A stretch of 13,930 nt of DNA from an uncultured Oscillospiraceae bacterium. GTDB taxonomy: Bacteria; Bacillota; Clostridia; Oscillospirales; Oscillospiraceae. Position 1 is the stretch's first letter, and the number at the start of each line of letters is the position of its first letter. The translations under genes and the position numbers were made by a program. Location of the stretch: the NCBI GenBank assembly GCA_910588455.1, contig CAJUPG010000056.1, forward strand, positions 1-13,930, given 5' to 3'. This document shows positions 1 to 6,341 of the stretch, one piece after another. The notes beneath the pieces are model-generated. The model was not told where the DNA came from. It worked only from the letters and a program-made list of their open reading frames with translations, and ran no database searches.

Positions 1-1
1 C

Positions 2-127
2 CAGGCGGCCATTGAGAACGCCAAGCCCCCCATCGTCATCACCCACGCCCCCGGCCATATGTTCATCACCGACATTCTGAACACCGAGCTCAACGACTAT
101 CTGGAGGCCAAAAAGCAGGCCAACTAA
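2..127 (+). CDS. C-terminal fragment of an unrecognised protein
   Basis: The last 41 codons and the TAA stop of a gene that begins before the window. The visible tail reads QAAIENAKPP, then a hydrophobic IVIT strand, HAPGHMFITDI and a charged, helical end (ELNDYLEAKKQAN). The strand followed by a His/Gly-rich turn could be the edge of a Rossmann-like or other alpha/beta fold, but no family motif is complete enough to name it. Codon use is GC-rich like the neighbouring genes. The frame is supported by the strong hairpin terminator five bases after the stop. I do not recognise the gene and assign no function. Confidence 0.6.
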   Translation, partial: QAAIENAKPPIVITHAPGHMFITDILNTELNDYLEAKKQAN

Positions 128-131
128 ACAA

Positions 132-167
132 AAAACGTCCGCCGGGCAGCCGCCCGGCGGACGTTTT
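132..167. terminator. Bidirectional intrinsic terminator between convergent genes
   Basis: A perfect 16-bp stem (132-147 with 152-167) closes on a 4-nt loop. The stem has a GC-rich core and AAAA/TTTT ends, with a further A-rich tract on the left (126-135) that gives a U-tract on the minus strand. It lies between the end of the first plus-strand gene and the end of the minus-strand kinase gene, whose TAA stop (166-168) overlaps the stem by two bases. It therefore probably terminates transcription from both sides. Confidence 0.9.
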
Positions 168-1422
168 ATAATTTCTGGAACCAGAGGGTGCTGCGGTAGC
201 GGGTCTTATCCCGGACGCTCTCCAGCCGCCCGCCGTTCCGGGCCATCAGAAAGCGCATGGTGGGTACACCGATCCCCCGGCTGTCCCGGGTTCCGGTGAT
301 TAAAATCTCGTTTTCAATGGCAATCCACACCGTCAGCCCCTGATCCCCGGTGGAAATGAGCACCGGACTCTGGGGGGCGGCGTATTTTTTAATGTTGGAA
401 AACAGGTTGTCAAACACCCGCCGCACGTCCTCCACCTGCACCGCCAGCCTGTAATCCCCCTCCATCACCGGGGGCTGGACGGAAAATCCCGCCGCCTGCA
501 AATCAAAGCACTGCTCCGCCAGCAGCTGCCCCAGCAGAATCGGGCCGGAGACCTCCTCCCGGCGGTTTTCTCCAGCGGGCCCCACCTGGAAATGCCGGGC
601 CATCTCATCGGAGAGATAGCGCATCTGGCCGGCCTTTTCCGCTGCTTTTTGCAGGTAAAACTCCCGTTCCGCCTCATTTTTGTACTTCTTATACTGTAAA
701 ATTTCCAAATAGCCCGTCAGCTTGGTGAGGGGGGTGCGCAGGTCGTGGGACAGGGAGGTAATTAAGCGGCTGTTGGCGGTGGCCAGGGCGGTCTCCCGCG
801 CCATCTGCTCCAGGGCCGCCAGGCGCATTCCCTCAATGTTGCGGCCCAGCTCCGCCAGCTCGTCCCGGCCTGGAGAAACAATCTGATAGGACAAATCTCC
901 CCCGGCCAGAATTTCCATCTCCCGGGACAGGCGGGTAATCCGGCGGAGAACATGAATGATGTAGGGCAGAAAGATGGCGCAGAAGCAGATCATGGCGGTG
1001 AGCATAGCTATCAACTGGCCCGCCTGCTCATAGTGGGAGTCGTCCACAAAGGCGTAGACGTACACCGGTCCGTCTGCGCAGTACACCATCGTTCCCCCGT
1101 AGTCCAGAGGGTCATACCAGTCCAAATCCGCTTCGTTGTACTCTTCCACGTAGAGATAGGTGGTGGGGTCCCGCTTTTCCCACTCCACATCTCGGACCGC
1201 CTCCTGGACCGTGAACCCCCGGACCGTCACATACTCCTGAAAGGACGCGATGGCCGCGTCCTCCTTCTCCTTCCACCGCTCGGCAAAGACGCCGCTGGAA
1301 AGCACTTCGTTCAGCACGACCTCATAGAGCAGCAGGTAAATCCCAAAGGAGACCAGAAAGGCCAGGGTGGCAGCGGCCGCAAACTTCACGCCCAGCCGCG
1401 GGAGGGGATGCCGCCTATTCAA
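166..1422 (-). CDS. Sensor histidine kinase (VanS-like), non-canonical ATP-binding box
   Basis: A 418-residue membrane sensor kinase. Predicted segments: transmembrane helix about 13-34; extracytoplasmic sensor about 35-134; second helix about 136-157; HAMP linker about 158-210; dimerisation/phosphoacceptor helix with SLSHDLRTPL (His226); N box DNLFSNIKKYA (338-348); glycine segment RGIGVPTM (382-389). The usual DxGxG of the ATP pocket is absent: that position reads IENEI (369-373) and the lid is very short. Similar shortened ATPase domains occur, as I recall, in some clostridial kinases, so loss of function should not be assumed. The start is TTG at 1420-1422, eight bases inside the upstream regulator gene, with an AAAGGGG ribosome binding site before it. 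No ATG lies near. It presumably phosphorylates the regulator encoded just upstream. The stimulus is unknown. Confidence 0.9.
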   Translation of the reverse strand: MNRRHPLPRLGVKFAAAATLAFLVSFGIYLLLYEVVLNEVLSSGVFAERWKEKEDAAIASFQEYVTVRGFTVQEAVRDVEWEKRDPTTYLYVEEYNEADLDWYDPLDYGGTMVYCADGPVYVYAFVDDSHYEQAGQLIAMLTAMICFCAIFLPYIIHVLRRITRLSREMEILAGGDLSYQIVSPGRDELAELGRNIEGMRLAALEQMARETALATANSRLITSLSHDLRTPLTKLTGYLEILQYKKYKNEAEREFYLQKAAEKAGQMRYLSDEMARHFQVGPAGENRREEVSGPILLGQLLAEQCFDLQAAGFSVQPPVMEGDYRLAVQVEDVRRVFDNLFSNIKKYAAPQSPVLISTGDQGLTVWIAIENEILITGTRDSRGIGVPTMRFLMARNGGRLESVRDKTRYRSTLWFQKL

Positions 1423-2113
1423 TCCGATACCCCTTTCCCCATATGGTTTTCAAAAGCTCCGGCTCCTGGGGGTTGGCCTCAATCTTCTCCCGGAGCTTGC
1501 GGATATGGACCATCACCGTGTTGCTGGAGGAGGACAGATACGCCTCCTCCCACACGCTCTCGTAGAGGCTCTGGGCAGAGAATATTTTGCCCCGGCAGCT
1601 CATCAGCAGACGGAGAATCTGGTACTCGGTGGTGGTCAGATTCAGTTCCTTTTCGTTCTTCCAGACCTGATTCTGCCGGCGGTTGAGCCGCAGGCCCCGC
1701 CACTCCACGTACTGGCCCAGCTCCGTGTCCGACTTGCCCTTGTAAATCTGATACCGGCGCAGCAGGCCCTTGACCCGGGCCAGCAGTTCAATGTAGGAGA
1801 AGGGCTTGGTCAAATAGTCATCCCCGCCGGCGGAGAAGCCCGTCATCAAATCGGTGTCCCGGGTTTTCGCGGTGAGGAACAGAATGGGCGCGTTCCAGTG
1901 CTCCCGAATCCGGGCGCAGACCTGATAGCCGGACAGGCCCTGCATCATCACGTCCAGAATCAGCAGGTCCACGTCGGGGGTAAAGACCTGCAAGGCCTCC
2001 TCCCCGCTGGCGGCTTCCATCACCTGGAACCCTTCGCTCTCCAGCAGGACCCGGGCCACCTCCCGGATTTCCGGATCGTCGTCCACCAAAAGCAGCTTGG
2101 CTGTCTCGCCCAT
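1415..2113 (-). CDS. OmpR/VanR-family response regulator
   Basis: A 232-residue DNA-binding response regulator. The receiver domain (about 5-120) has the acidic pocket DDD (11-13), phosphoacceptor Asp54 in LILDVMM, Thr81 in FLTAKT and Lys103 in LTKPF. The C-terminal winged helix (about 133-231) carries a recognition helix SNTVMVHIRKLREKI (197-211), typical of VanR/OmpR proteins. I chose the ATG at 2111-2113 because AAGGAGGTG (2121-2130) sits seven bases upstream; an 18-residue longer reading frame has no such site. It overlaps the kinase gene by 8 bp, so the two are translationally coupled. It is divergent from the amino-acid importer operon, which makes that operon and its own promoter plausible targets (inference). 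VanR-like sequence does not by itself mean a link to vancomycin; no van resistance genes are present. Confidence 0.93.
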   Translation of the reverse strand: MGETAKLLLVDDDPEIREVARVLLESEGFQVMEAASGEEALQVFTPDVDLLILDVMMQGLSGYQVCARIREHWNAPILFLTAKTRDTDLMTGFSAGGDDYLTKPFSYIELLARVKGLLRRYQIYKGKSDTELGQYVEWRGLRLNRRQNQVWKNEKELNLTTTEYQILRLLMSCRGKIFSAQSLYESVWEEAYLSSSSNTVMVHIRKLREKIEANPQEPELLKTIWGKGYRIE

Positions 2114-2120
2114 GGAAATG

Positions 2121-2130
2121 CACCTCCTTA
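2121..2130 (-). promoter_or_regulatory. Ribosome binding site fixing the regulator start
   Basis: TAAGGAGGTG on the minus strand, close to a full anti-Shine-Dalgarno match, ends seven bases before the ATG at 2113. This decides the start of the response regulator against a longer open frame. Confidence 0.85.
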
Positions 2131-2138
2131 CAGGGAAC

Positions 2139-2167
2139 AGTGTACCATATCCGCCCCCGCCGGGCAA
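2139..2167 (-). promoter_or_regulatory. Sigma-A-type promoter of the VanRS-like operon
   Basis: On the minus strand, TTGCCC (2162-2167), a 17-base spacer and TACACT (2139-2144). The predicted start point near 2132 leaves a leader of about 19 bases that begins almost at the ribosome binding site. The -35 is imperfect, so activation by a bound regulator just upstream is plausible. Confidence 0.5.
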
Positions 2168-2173
2168 CCGGAA

Positions 2174-2189
2174 TTAAGAATTGTTAAGA
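2174..2189. promoter_or_regulatory. Phased direct repeat, candidate response-regulator operator
   Basis: TTAAGA occurs at 2174-2179 and again at 2184-2189, exactly ten bases apart. It lies seven bases upstream of the -35 box of the regulator promoter. OmpR/PhoB-family regulators typically bind as head-to-tail dimers to direct repeats of 10-11 bp period, so this is a candidate autoregulatory site. The site and its binder are inferred. Confidence 0.4.
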
Positions 2190-2282
2190 TCTTCCGAGTT
2201 GATTTTTTGCGCATATCCCACAAGAGGCCAGGAGGAACAGAATCTATATTTTATAGAAAATGTCGAAATTCTTTTTTGCATC

Positions 2283-2311
2283 TTTACAACAGCTCATTAG
2301 CGCGCTAAAAT
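2283..2311 (+). promoter_or_regulatory. Sigma-A promoter of the amino-acid importer operon
   Basis: TTTACA (2283-2288), a 17-base spacer and TAAAAT (2306-2311): one mismatch to consensus in each box and ideal spacing. The start point is predicted near 2318, giving a 43-base leader before the ATG. The whole spacer and -10 box lie inside the dyad-symmetric element at 2285-2320. Confidence 0.75.
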
Positions 2312-2320
2312 GCTGAAGTA
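2285..2320. promoter_or_regulatory. Long dyad operator candidate over the importer promoter
   Basis: A perfect 12-bp palindrome TTAGCGCGCTAA (2297-2308) is flanked symmetrically by CAGC (2290-2293) with GCTG (2312-2315), and further out by TAC (2285-2287) with GTA (2318-2320). All share one centre at 2302/2303, with 13 of 18 half-site positions matched. It covers the spacer and -10 box and ends near the start point, so it would act as DNA rather than as an RNA hairpin. This is the layout expected of a repressor site. I do not recognise the repressor. Confidence 0.6.
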
Positions 2321-2360
2321 CCCACTCCCGTGTGAGTTTAAGAAAATTGGAGGATTTTAC

Positions 2361-3233
2361 ATGAAAAAGCTTTTGTCTCTTGCCCTGGCCGCGGCCATGT
2401 GCCTGTCTCTGGCCGCCTGCGGGAACGGCGGCGCCACCCCGCCGTCCAGCCAGTCCACCCCGTCCAACTCGTCTGACATCGGCGTGATCGGCGGCGGCGA
2501 CGCCTCTACGGAAATCGTCACCACCGACAGCGACCTGGAGTATGTGAAGAACAAGGGCACCCTGATTGTGGGCATCACCGAGTTCGAGCCTATGGACTAC
2601 CAGAACAGCGACGGCGAATGGATCGGCTTCGACGCGGACCTGGCGAAAGCCTTCGCTGAGAGCCTGGGCGTAGAGGTCAAGTTCCAGGTTATCGACTGGT
2701 CCAACAAGGTCTTTGAGCTGGATGGCAAGACCATTGACGTGGTGTGGAACGGCATGACCCTGAACAACGAGGTTATGTCCGCCATGGAGTGCAGCAACCC
2801 CTACTTTGACAACGCCCAGGTGGTCATTGTCCCCGCCGACGTGACCGACAAGTACCAGACTGTGGAGAGCGTCCAGGACCTGGCCTTCGCCGTGGAGTCC
2901 GGCTCCGCCGCCAAGGAGCAGGCCGACGCACATAACTTTACCTACACCGAGGTGGAGGATCAGGCCACAACCTTGATGGAGGTCAACTCCGGCACCTCTG
3001 ACGCGTCCATCATCGACTACCTGATGGCCAAGGCTATGATCGGCCCCGGCACTGGCTATGAAAACCTGACCTTCACCGTCAGCCTGAATTCCGAGCAGTA
3101 CGGCGTGGGCTTCCGGAAGGGGTCCGATATGGCCGCCGCCCTGAACGAGTTCTTCAAGACCAGCTATGCCGACGGCACCATGCAGGAAATTGCCGAGACC
3201 TATAACATCGCGGATAAGCTGGTGGCGCAGTAA
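2361..3233 (+). CDS. Polar amino-acid ABC transporter, substrate-binding lipoprotein
   Basis: A 290-residue extracellular solute-binding protein of family 3 (GlnH/HisJ/TcyA type). The signal peptide begins MKKLLSLALA and ends in a lipobox LAAC, with Cys20 as the lipidated residue. A flexible Gly/Pro/Ser/Thr-rich tether follows (21-50). The family signature GFDADLAKAFAE covers 89-100, and WNGMT (129-133) and ASIIDYLMAK (215-224) are ligand-pocket segments seen in this family. The start is ATG 2361, with TTGGAGG at 2347-2353; an upstream in-frame ATG at 2310 lies before the predicted transcription start and is rejected. It delivers ligand to the permease encoded next. The exact amino acid cannot be told from sequence; glutamine, cystine or another polar amino acid are all possible. 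Confidence 0.93.
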   Translation: MKKLLSLALAAAMCLSLAACGNGGATPPSSQSTPSNSSDIGVIGGGDASTEIVTTDSDLEYVKNKGTLIVGITEFEPMDYQNSDGEWIGFDADLAKAFAESLGVEVKFQVIDWSNKVFELDGKTIDVVWNGMTLNNEVMSAMECSNPYFDNAQVVIVPADVTDKYQTVESVQDLAFAVESGSAAKEQADAHNFTYTEVEDQATTLMEVNSGTSDASIIDYLMAKAMIGPGTGYENLTFTVSLNSEQYGVGFRKGSDMAAALNEFFKTSYADGTMQEIAETYNIADKLVAQ

Positions 3234-3257
3234 GCAGAAAACCCCGGCCGATTTGGA

Positions 3258-3290
3258 AAACGCAGAGGAAAACAACCTTCCTCTGCGTTT
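3258..3290 (+). terminator. Intercistronic hairpin after the binding-protein gene
   Basis: A perfect 13-bp stem (3258-3270 with 3278-3290) has a 7-nt loop and is followed by only three U residues, then CCGG. With no long U-tract it is more likely a leaky terminator or an mRNA 3'-end stabiliser than a full stop. That fits ABC importer operons in which the binding protein is made in excess of the membrane parts. Confidence 0.6.
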
Positions 3291-3330
3291 CCGGCGTATA
3301 TAAATTTGTAAACTAAGGTGGGAGACAATC

Positions 3331-4062
3331 GTGTTTATGACCGTCCTGGGGGCCTTGAACGAGGGCTTTCTCCAGACTTTAAAGCTCTTTACCGTTACCC
3401 TGCTTGGTGCGCTTCCACTGGGGCTGGTGATCTCCTTTGGCTCCATGAGCACCTGGACTCCCTTCCGCTTCCTCCTCCAGTGGAACCTGCCCAAACCGCT
3501 GCGGTGGCTGTGCGGTATCCGGCCCATCAGTCTGCTGACCAGGACCGTGGTCTGGGTCATCCGGGGGACTCCGCTGATGCTCCAGCTTCTGATTCTGTTC
3601 TACATCCCAGGCCAGTGGATGGCTTCCAGCCCCTGGCCCAGCGGAGAGACAGGACGTTTTATGGCTGCATCCATCGCGTTTATCATCAACTACGCCTGCT
3701 ATTTCTCCGAAATCTTCCGGGGCGGCATCCAGTCTGTCCCGGTGGGACAGCAGGAGGCGGGCTTGGTTCTGGGCATGACCAAGCAGCAGATTTTTTTCAA
3801 GGTCACGCTTCTGCAAATGATAAAGCGCATCGTGCCCCCCATGTCCAACGAGATCATCACTCTGGTGAAGGATACCTCCCTGGCCCGGATCATCTCCCTC
3901 CAGGAGGTCATCTGGGCGGGCTACGCCTTTATGAAAGGCTCCCACGGGTATTCGGGGCTGACCTGGCCCCTGTTCTTCACCGGCGTTTATTACTTGGTGT
4001 TCAACGGCGGCCTGACCCTGCTGTTCGGCTGGGTTGAGAAAAAACTGGACTATTTCAAGTGA
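3331..4062 (+). CDS. Polar amino-acid ABC transporter, permease
   Basis: A 243-residue inner-membrane permease of the HisM/GlnP family. It has hydrophobic helices near 15-36, 72-93, 110-127, 185-200 and 212-233. The conserved WVIRGTPLMLQLL lies at 75-87. The cytoplasmic EAA loop QEAGLVLGMTKQQIFFKVTL (141-160) docks on the ATPase. About 20-25 residues (41-65) before the RGTP segment look longer than in the compact family members. The start is GTG 3331, six bases after GGTGGGAG (3317-3324); an ATG two codons later is less well spaced. It is the only permease in the operon, so it should work as a homodimer with two copies of the ATPase encoded next, whose gene starts 13 bases after its stop. Confidence 0.92.
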   Translation: MFMTVLGALNEGFLQTLKLFTVTLLGALPLGLVISFGSMSTWTPFRFLLQWNLPKPLRWLCGIRPISLLTRTVVWVIRGTPLMLQLLILFYIPGQWMASSPWPSGETGRFMAASIAFIINYACYFSEIFRGGIQSVPVGQQEAGLVLGMTKQQIFFKVTLLQMIKRIVPPMSNEIITLVKDTSLARIISLQEVIWAGYAFMKGSHGYSGLTWPLFFTGVYYLVFNGGLTLLFGWVEKKLDYFK

Positions 4063-4069
4063 GGAGGGG
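4061..4069 (+). promoter_or_regulatory. Ribosome binding site fixing the ATPase start
   Basis: GAGGAGGGG overlaps the permease stop codon and stands six bases before ATG 4076. It selects this start over a 14-codon upstream extension inside the permease gene. Confidence 0.85.
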
Positions 4070-4075
4070 CCGGAT

Positions 4076-4855
4076 ATGCCTGTTTTAGAAGTACATAACA
4101 TCGAAAAGCACTTTGGCCCCACCCGGGTGCTGGAGGACATCAGCTTTTCCCTGGAGCAGGGCCAGGCCCTGGCCATGATCGGCTCCTCCGGCAGCGGCAA
4201 GACCACCCTGCTGCGGTGCCTGAATTTTCTGGAGACCCCCGACCAGGGGCGGATTCTGGTCCGGGGGGAGACCCTGTTCGACGCGAACGACCCCGCCACC
4301 CAGCGGGAGAGCGAGGTGCGCAAAAAACGGCTGCACTTCGGGCTGGTGTTCCAGTCCTTCAACCTGTTCCCCCAGTACACCGCCCTGAAAAACGTGTGTC
4401 TGGCCTCTGAGCTGCTGGCCCGGGAGCGGCCGGACTACAAGGCCGGCAAGGGAAGCATTCTGAAGTCCATTGAGGAGGAGGGCAAGGCCCTGCTGAGTCA
4501 GATGGGCCTTGCGGACCGGGCAGGGCACTATCCCCATCAGCTCTCCGGCGGGCAGCAGCAGCGGGTGGCCATCGCCCGGGCCCTGGCCCTGAAGCCGGAT
4601 ATTCTGTGCTTCGACGAGCCCACCTCCGCCCTGGACCCGGAGCTCACCGGGGAGGTGCTGAAGGTGATCCGCGCCCTGGCGGATCAAAAGACCACCATGG
4701 TCATTGTCACCCACGAGATGGCCTTCGCCCGGGACGTGGCTGACCAGGTGATTTTCATGGACAGCGGCGTGATTGTGGAGCAGGGCCCCGCCCGGGAGGT
4801 CATTGAGCACCCCAAGGAGGAGCGGACCCGGCAGTTTTTGTCCCGATATGGTTAA
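4076..4855 (+). CDS. Polar amino-acid ABC transporter, ATP-binding protein
   Basis: A 259-residue ABC ATPase of the polar amino-acid uptake type (GlnQ/HisP). Every catalytic element is present: Walker A GSSGSGKT (36-43), Q loop VFQSFNLFP (91-99), signature LSGGQQQR (156-163), Walker B ILCFDEP (176-182), D loop SALD (184-187) and switch His213. A stretch of roughly 20 residues (114-135, charged and Lys/Glu-rich) lies in the helical domain before the signature; this region is variable in the family. The protein hydrolyses ATP at the cytoplasmic face to drive the permease encoded just upstream. It is the last gene of the operon, ending immediately before a strong terminator. No regulatory ACT or NIL domain is attached. 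Confidence 0.95.
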   Translation: MPVLEVHNIEKHFGPTRVLEDISFSLEQGQALAMIGSSGSGKTTLLRCLNFLETPDQGRILVRGETLFDANDPATQRESEVRKKRLHFGLVFQSFNLFPQYTALKNVCLASELLARERPDYKAGKGSILKSIEEEGKALLSQMGLADRAGHYPHQLSGGQQQRVAIARALALKPDILCFDEPTSALDPELTGEVLKVIRALADQKTTMVIVTHEMAFARDVADQVIFMDSGVIVEQGPAREVIEHPKEERTRQFLSRYG

Positions 4856-4891
4856 AAAAGGAGTCCCCGGTGCGCACCGGGGACTCCTTTT
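4856..4891. terminator. Bidirectional intrinsic terminator (36-bp perfect palindrome)
   Basis: A perfect palindrome from 4856 to 4891, centred at 4873/4874, with AAAA and TTTT ends around a GC-rich core. It forms a stem of up to 16 bp with a 4-nt loop. It starts next to the ATPase stop on the plus strand and nine bases beyond the carboxypeptidase stop on the minus strand, so it serves both convergent operons. Confidence 0.92.
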
Positions 4892-4900
4892 GTCCGGGTT

Positions 4901-6262
4901 CTACCATCGGTTGTCGTTCCGCTTCTGGCTTCCGGTTTTTTTGGCTCCGGCGGCGCTGTAGGGCCGGCGGCGCTTGCGGAATACAAGCAGGCGCAGGCAC
5001 ACGATTCCCGCCAGCAGAATGACGCTCCCCAGCACAATCTGTGTCCCGGATTTTTTGAAGAATTGCTCAATGCGCTCCTTCTGATACAAAAATTCCGACC
5101 GCTCCACCGACGTGCAGGCCACCAGGTCCATGGTCCCCAGCACATCCCCTTCGTAGGAGATGGTCATGGTGCCCAGCACCTGGCCCTCCTCCACCGGGGC
5201 CTGGACCGATTCATAGAACAGCGCGATGTCCCGCTCCAGATGCTCCTCATCCAAATCCACCGGAAGGGTGCGGGTAATGGAGCCCTGGGGCTGGAGCATC
5301 ACCGTGTCGGTCTGCTGGGACAGGGTGACGGGCATGGAGGTGACCGGCTTGCCGTCCTGGGAGAGAGTCACCCGCCTGAAGCTCTTGAACCCCCACACCA
5401 GAAGCCGCCGGCTCTCGGAGAACTGCTTGCGGTCCAGCACATATCCTCTGTCGTCCATAATCGTCTCCGCCCCCAGCACCACGGAAATCAGGTACTCATC
5501 CCCGTCCTCCGCCGCGGCCATCAGGCAGTAGCCCGCGTCGCCGGTAGACCCCGTCTTGCCGCCAATCACCTTGTCAAACCGGTAACCCGGGTAGCGCCAC
5601 TGGGAAACCAGGGCGTTGGAATTGTACATCTCCCGCTCCTTGGACTTGTTGGTAGCGGGGACCTTGTGCACGGAGGTATAGACCACCGTGCGGAAAATCT
5701 CGTGCCGGAATGCCTCCTTGGAGAATATGTAGATGTCCCGGGCGGTGGTGTAGTGGCCCTCCTCGTCGAAGCCGTGGGCGTTCATGAAGTGGGTGGACTG
5801 GCACCCCAGCTCCCGGGCCCGCCGGTTCATCAGCTCCACAAACTCCGGAATGGAGCCGGACACCGCCTCCGCCAGAATCTGGGCCGCCTCGTTGGCGGAG
5901 GGGAGCATCAGGCAGTAGAGCAGGTCCTCCACCGTCATCTGTTCTCCGGCCACAATGTTGGAGGTGGAGCTGCCCGGGGGGATGGACGCCGCCGCCTCCG
6001 ACGCGGTAATCACCGTACCCAGAGACAGATCTCCCCGCTCAATGGCCTCCACGGTGAGCAGGGCGGTCATAACCTTGGTGATGCTGGCGGGGGCGGCCCT
6101 TACGTCGGTGTTCTTGGCATACAGCACCTCATCGTAGTTGGCGTCCATCAGCAGCGCGCACCGGGCGTCGATGTTGATGTCCTCAATAGCACAAGCGGGC
6201 GGGAGAATTCCCGCAAACAGAAGCAGCGCCAGGAACAGAGAAAAAAAGCGATATTTTTTCAT
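4901..6262 (-). CDS. D-alanyl-D-alanine carboxypeptidase, DacF-like (peptidase S11)
   Basis: A 453-residue low-molecular-weight penicillin-binding protein that trims the terminal D-Ala from peptidoglycan stem peptides outside the membrane. It has a signal peptide (1-25, ending PPACA). The three serine-peptidase motifs are intact: SITK (Ser60, Lys63), SAN (122-124) and KTG (236-238). A beta-rich domain follows (about 295-385, PBP5 C-terminal type). A C-terminal transmembrane helix (408-428) precedes a basic tail, so the protein is membrane-anchored by a full helix rather than by the amphipathic helix of E. coli PBP5. I chose ATG 6262 because GGAG lies eight bases upstream; an ATG six codons earlier has no ribosome binding site. 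Monocistronic and divergent from the ComEA-like gene. Housekeeping and sporulation roles are both known for DacF/DacA relatives, and the sequence does not decide between them. Confidence 0.94.
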   Translation of the reverse strand: MKKYRFFSLFLALLLFAGILPPACAIEDINIDARCALLMDANYDEVLYAKNTDVRAAPASITKVMTALLTVEAIERGDLSLGTVITASEAAASIPPGSSTSNIVAGEQMTVEDLLYCLMLPSANEAAQILAEAVSGSIPEFVELMNRRARELGCQSTHFMNAHGFDEEGHYTTARDIYIFSKEAFRHEIFRTVVYTSVHKVPATNKSKEREMYNSNALVSQWRYPGYRFDKVIGGKTGSTGDAGYCLMAAAEDGDEYLISVVLGAETIMDDRGYVLDRKQFSESRRLLVWGFKSFRRVTLSQDGKPVTSMPVTLSQQTDTVMLQPQGSITRTLPVDLDEEHLERDIALFYESVQAPVEEGQVLGTMTISYEGDVLGTMDLVACTSVERSEFLYQKERIEQFFKKSGTQIVLGSVILLAGIVCLRLLVFRKRRRPYSAAGAKKTGSQKRNDNRW

Positions 6263-6270
6263 AGGAAAAT

Positions 6271-6275
6271 CTCCG
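6271..6275 (-). promoter_or_regulatory. Ribosome binding site of the carboxypeptidase gene
   Basis: CGGAG on the minus strand, eight bases before ATG 6262, supports the shorter start at MKK. Confidence 0.7.
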
Positions 6276-6281
6276 TGCATA

Positions 6282-6290
6282 TGATATAAT
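6282..6290 (+). promoter_or_regulatory. Extended -10 promoter for the ComEA-signalling operon
   Basis: TGATATAAT is a perfect extended -10 (TG, one base, TATAAT at 6285-6290) with no recognisable -35 box. The predicted start is near 6297, about 45 bases before the ATG. Its -10 faces the -10 of the divergent carboxypeptidase promoter only four bases away, so the two cannot easily be occupied together. Confidence 0.6.
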
Positions 6291-6294
6291 CTTT

Positions 6295-6323
6295 ATCATA
6301 ACAGACTTACGGAGAGACTGCAA
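6295..6323 (-). promoter_or_regulatory. Sigma-A promoter of the carboxypeptidase gene
   Basis: On the minus strand, TTGCAG (6318-6323), a 17-base spacer and TATGAT (6295-6300). The start point is predicted near 6288, giving a leader of about 26 bases. Confidence 0.7.
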
Positions 6324-6341
6324 GGGCCGGGGGGTAGAAAA

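Noticed and set aside
166..2113. Vancomycin-resistance locus, because the two-component pair is VanRS-like
   Set aside because: No vanH, vanA/B-type ligase, vanX, vanY-linked or vanT gene is adjacent; the carboxypeptidase at 4901-6262 is of the DacF/S11 type, not VanY.
2318..2360. Possible riboswitch or T-box in the importer leader
   Set aside because: The predicted leader is only about 43 bases, with no conserved core and no terminator.
2244..3560. A 438-codon minus-strand open frame across the importer promoter, binding-protein gene and hairpin
   Set aside because: It crosses a strong promoter and an intergenic hairpin and has low-complexity shadow composition; the plus strand holds a complete lipoprotein gene.
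5063..6289. A 408-codon plus-strand open frame opposite the carboxypeptidase gene
   Set aside because: It is antisense to a gene with all catalytic motifs, is rich in Gly, His, Arg, Leu and Val as expected of a GC-rich mirror frame, and has no recognisable domain.
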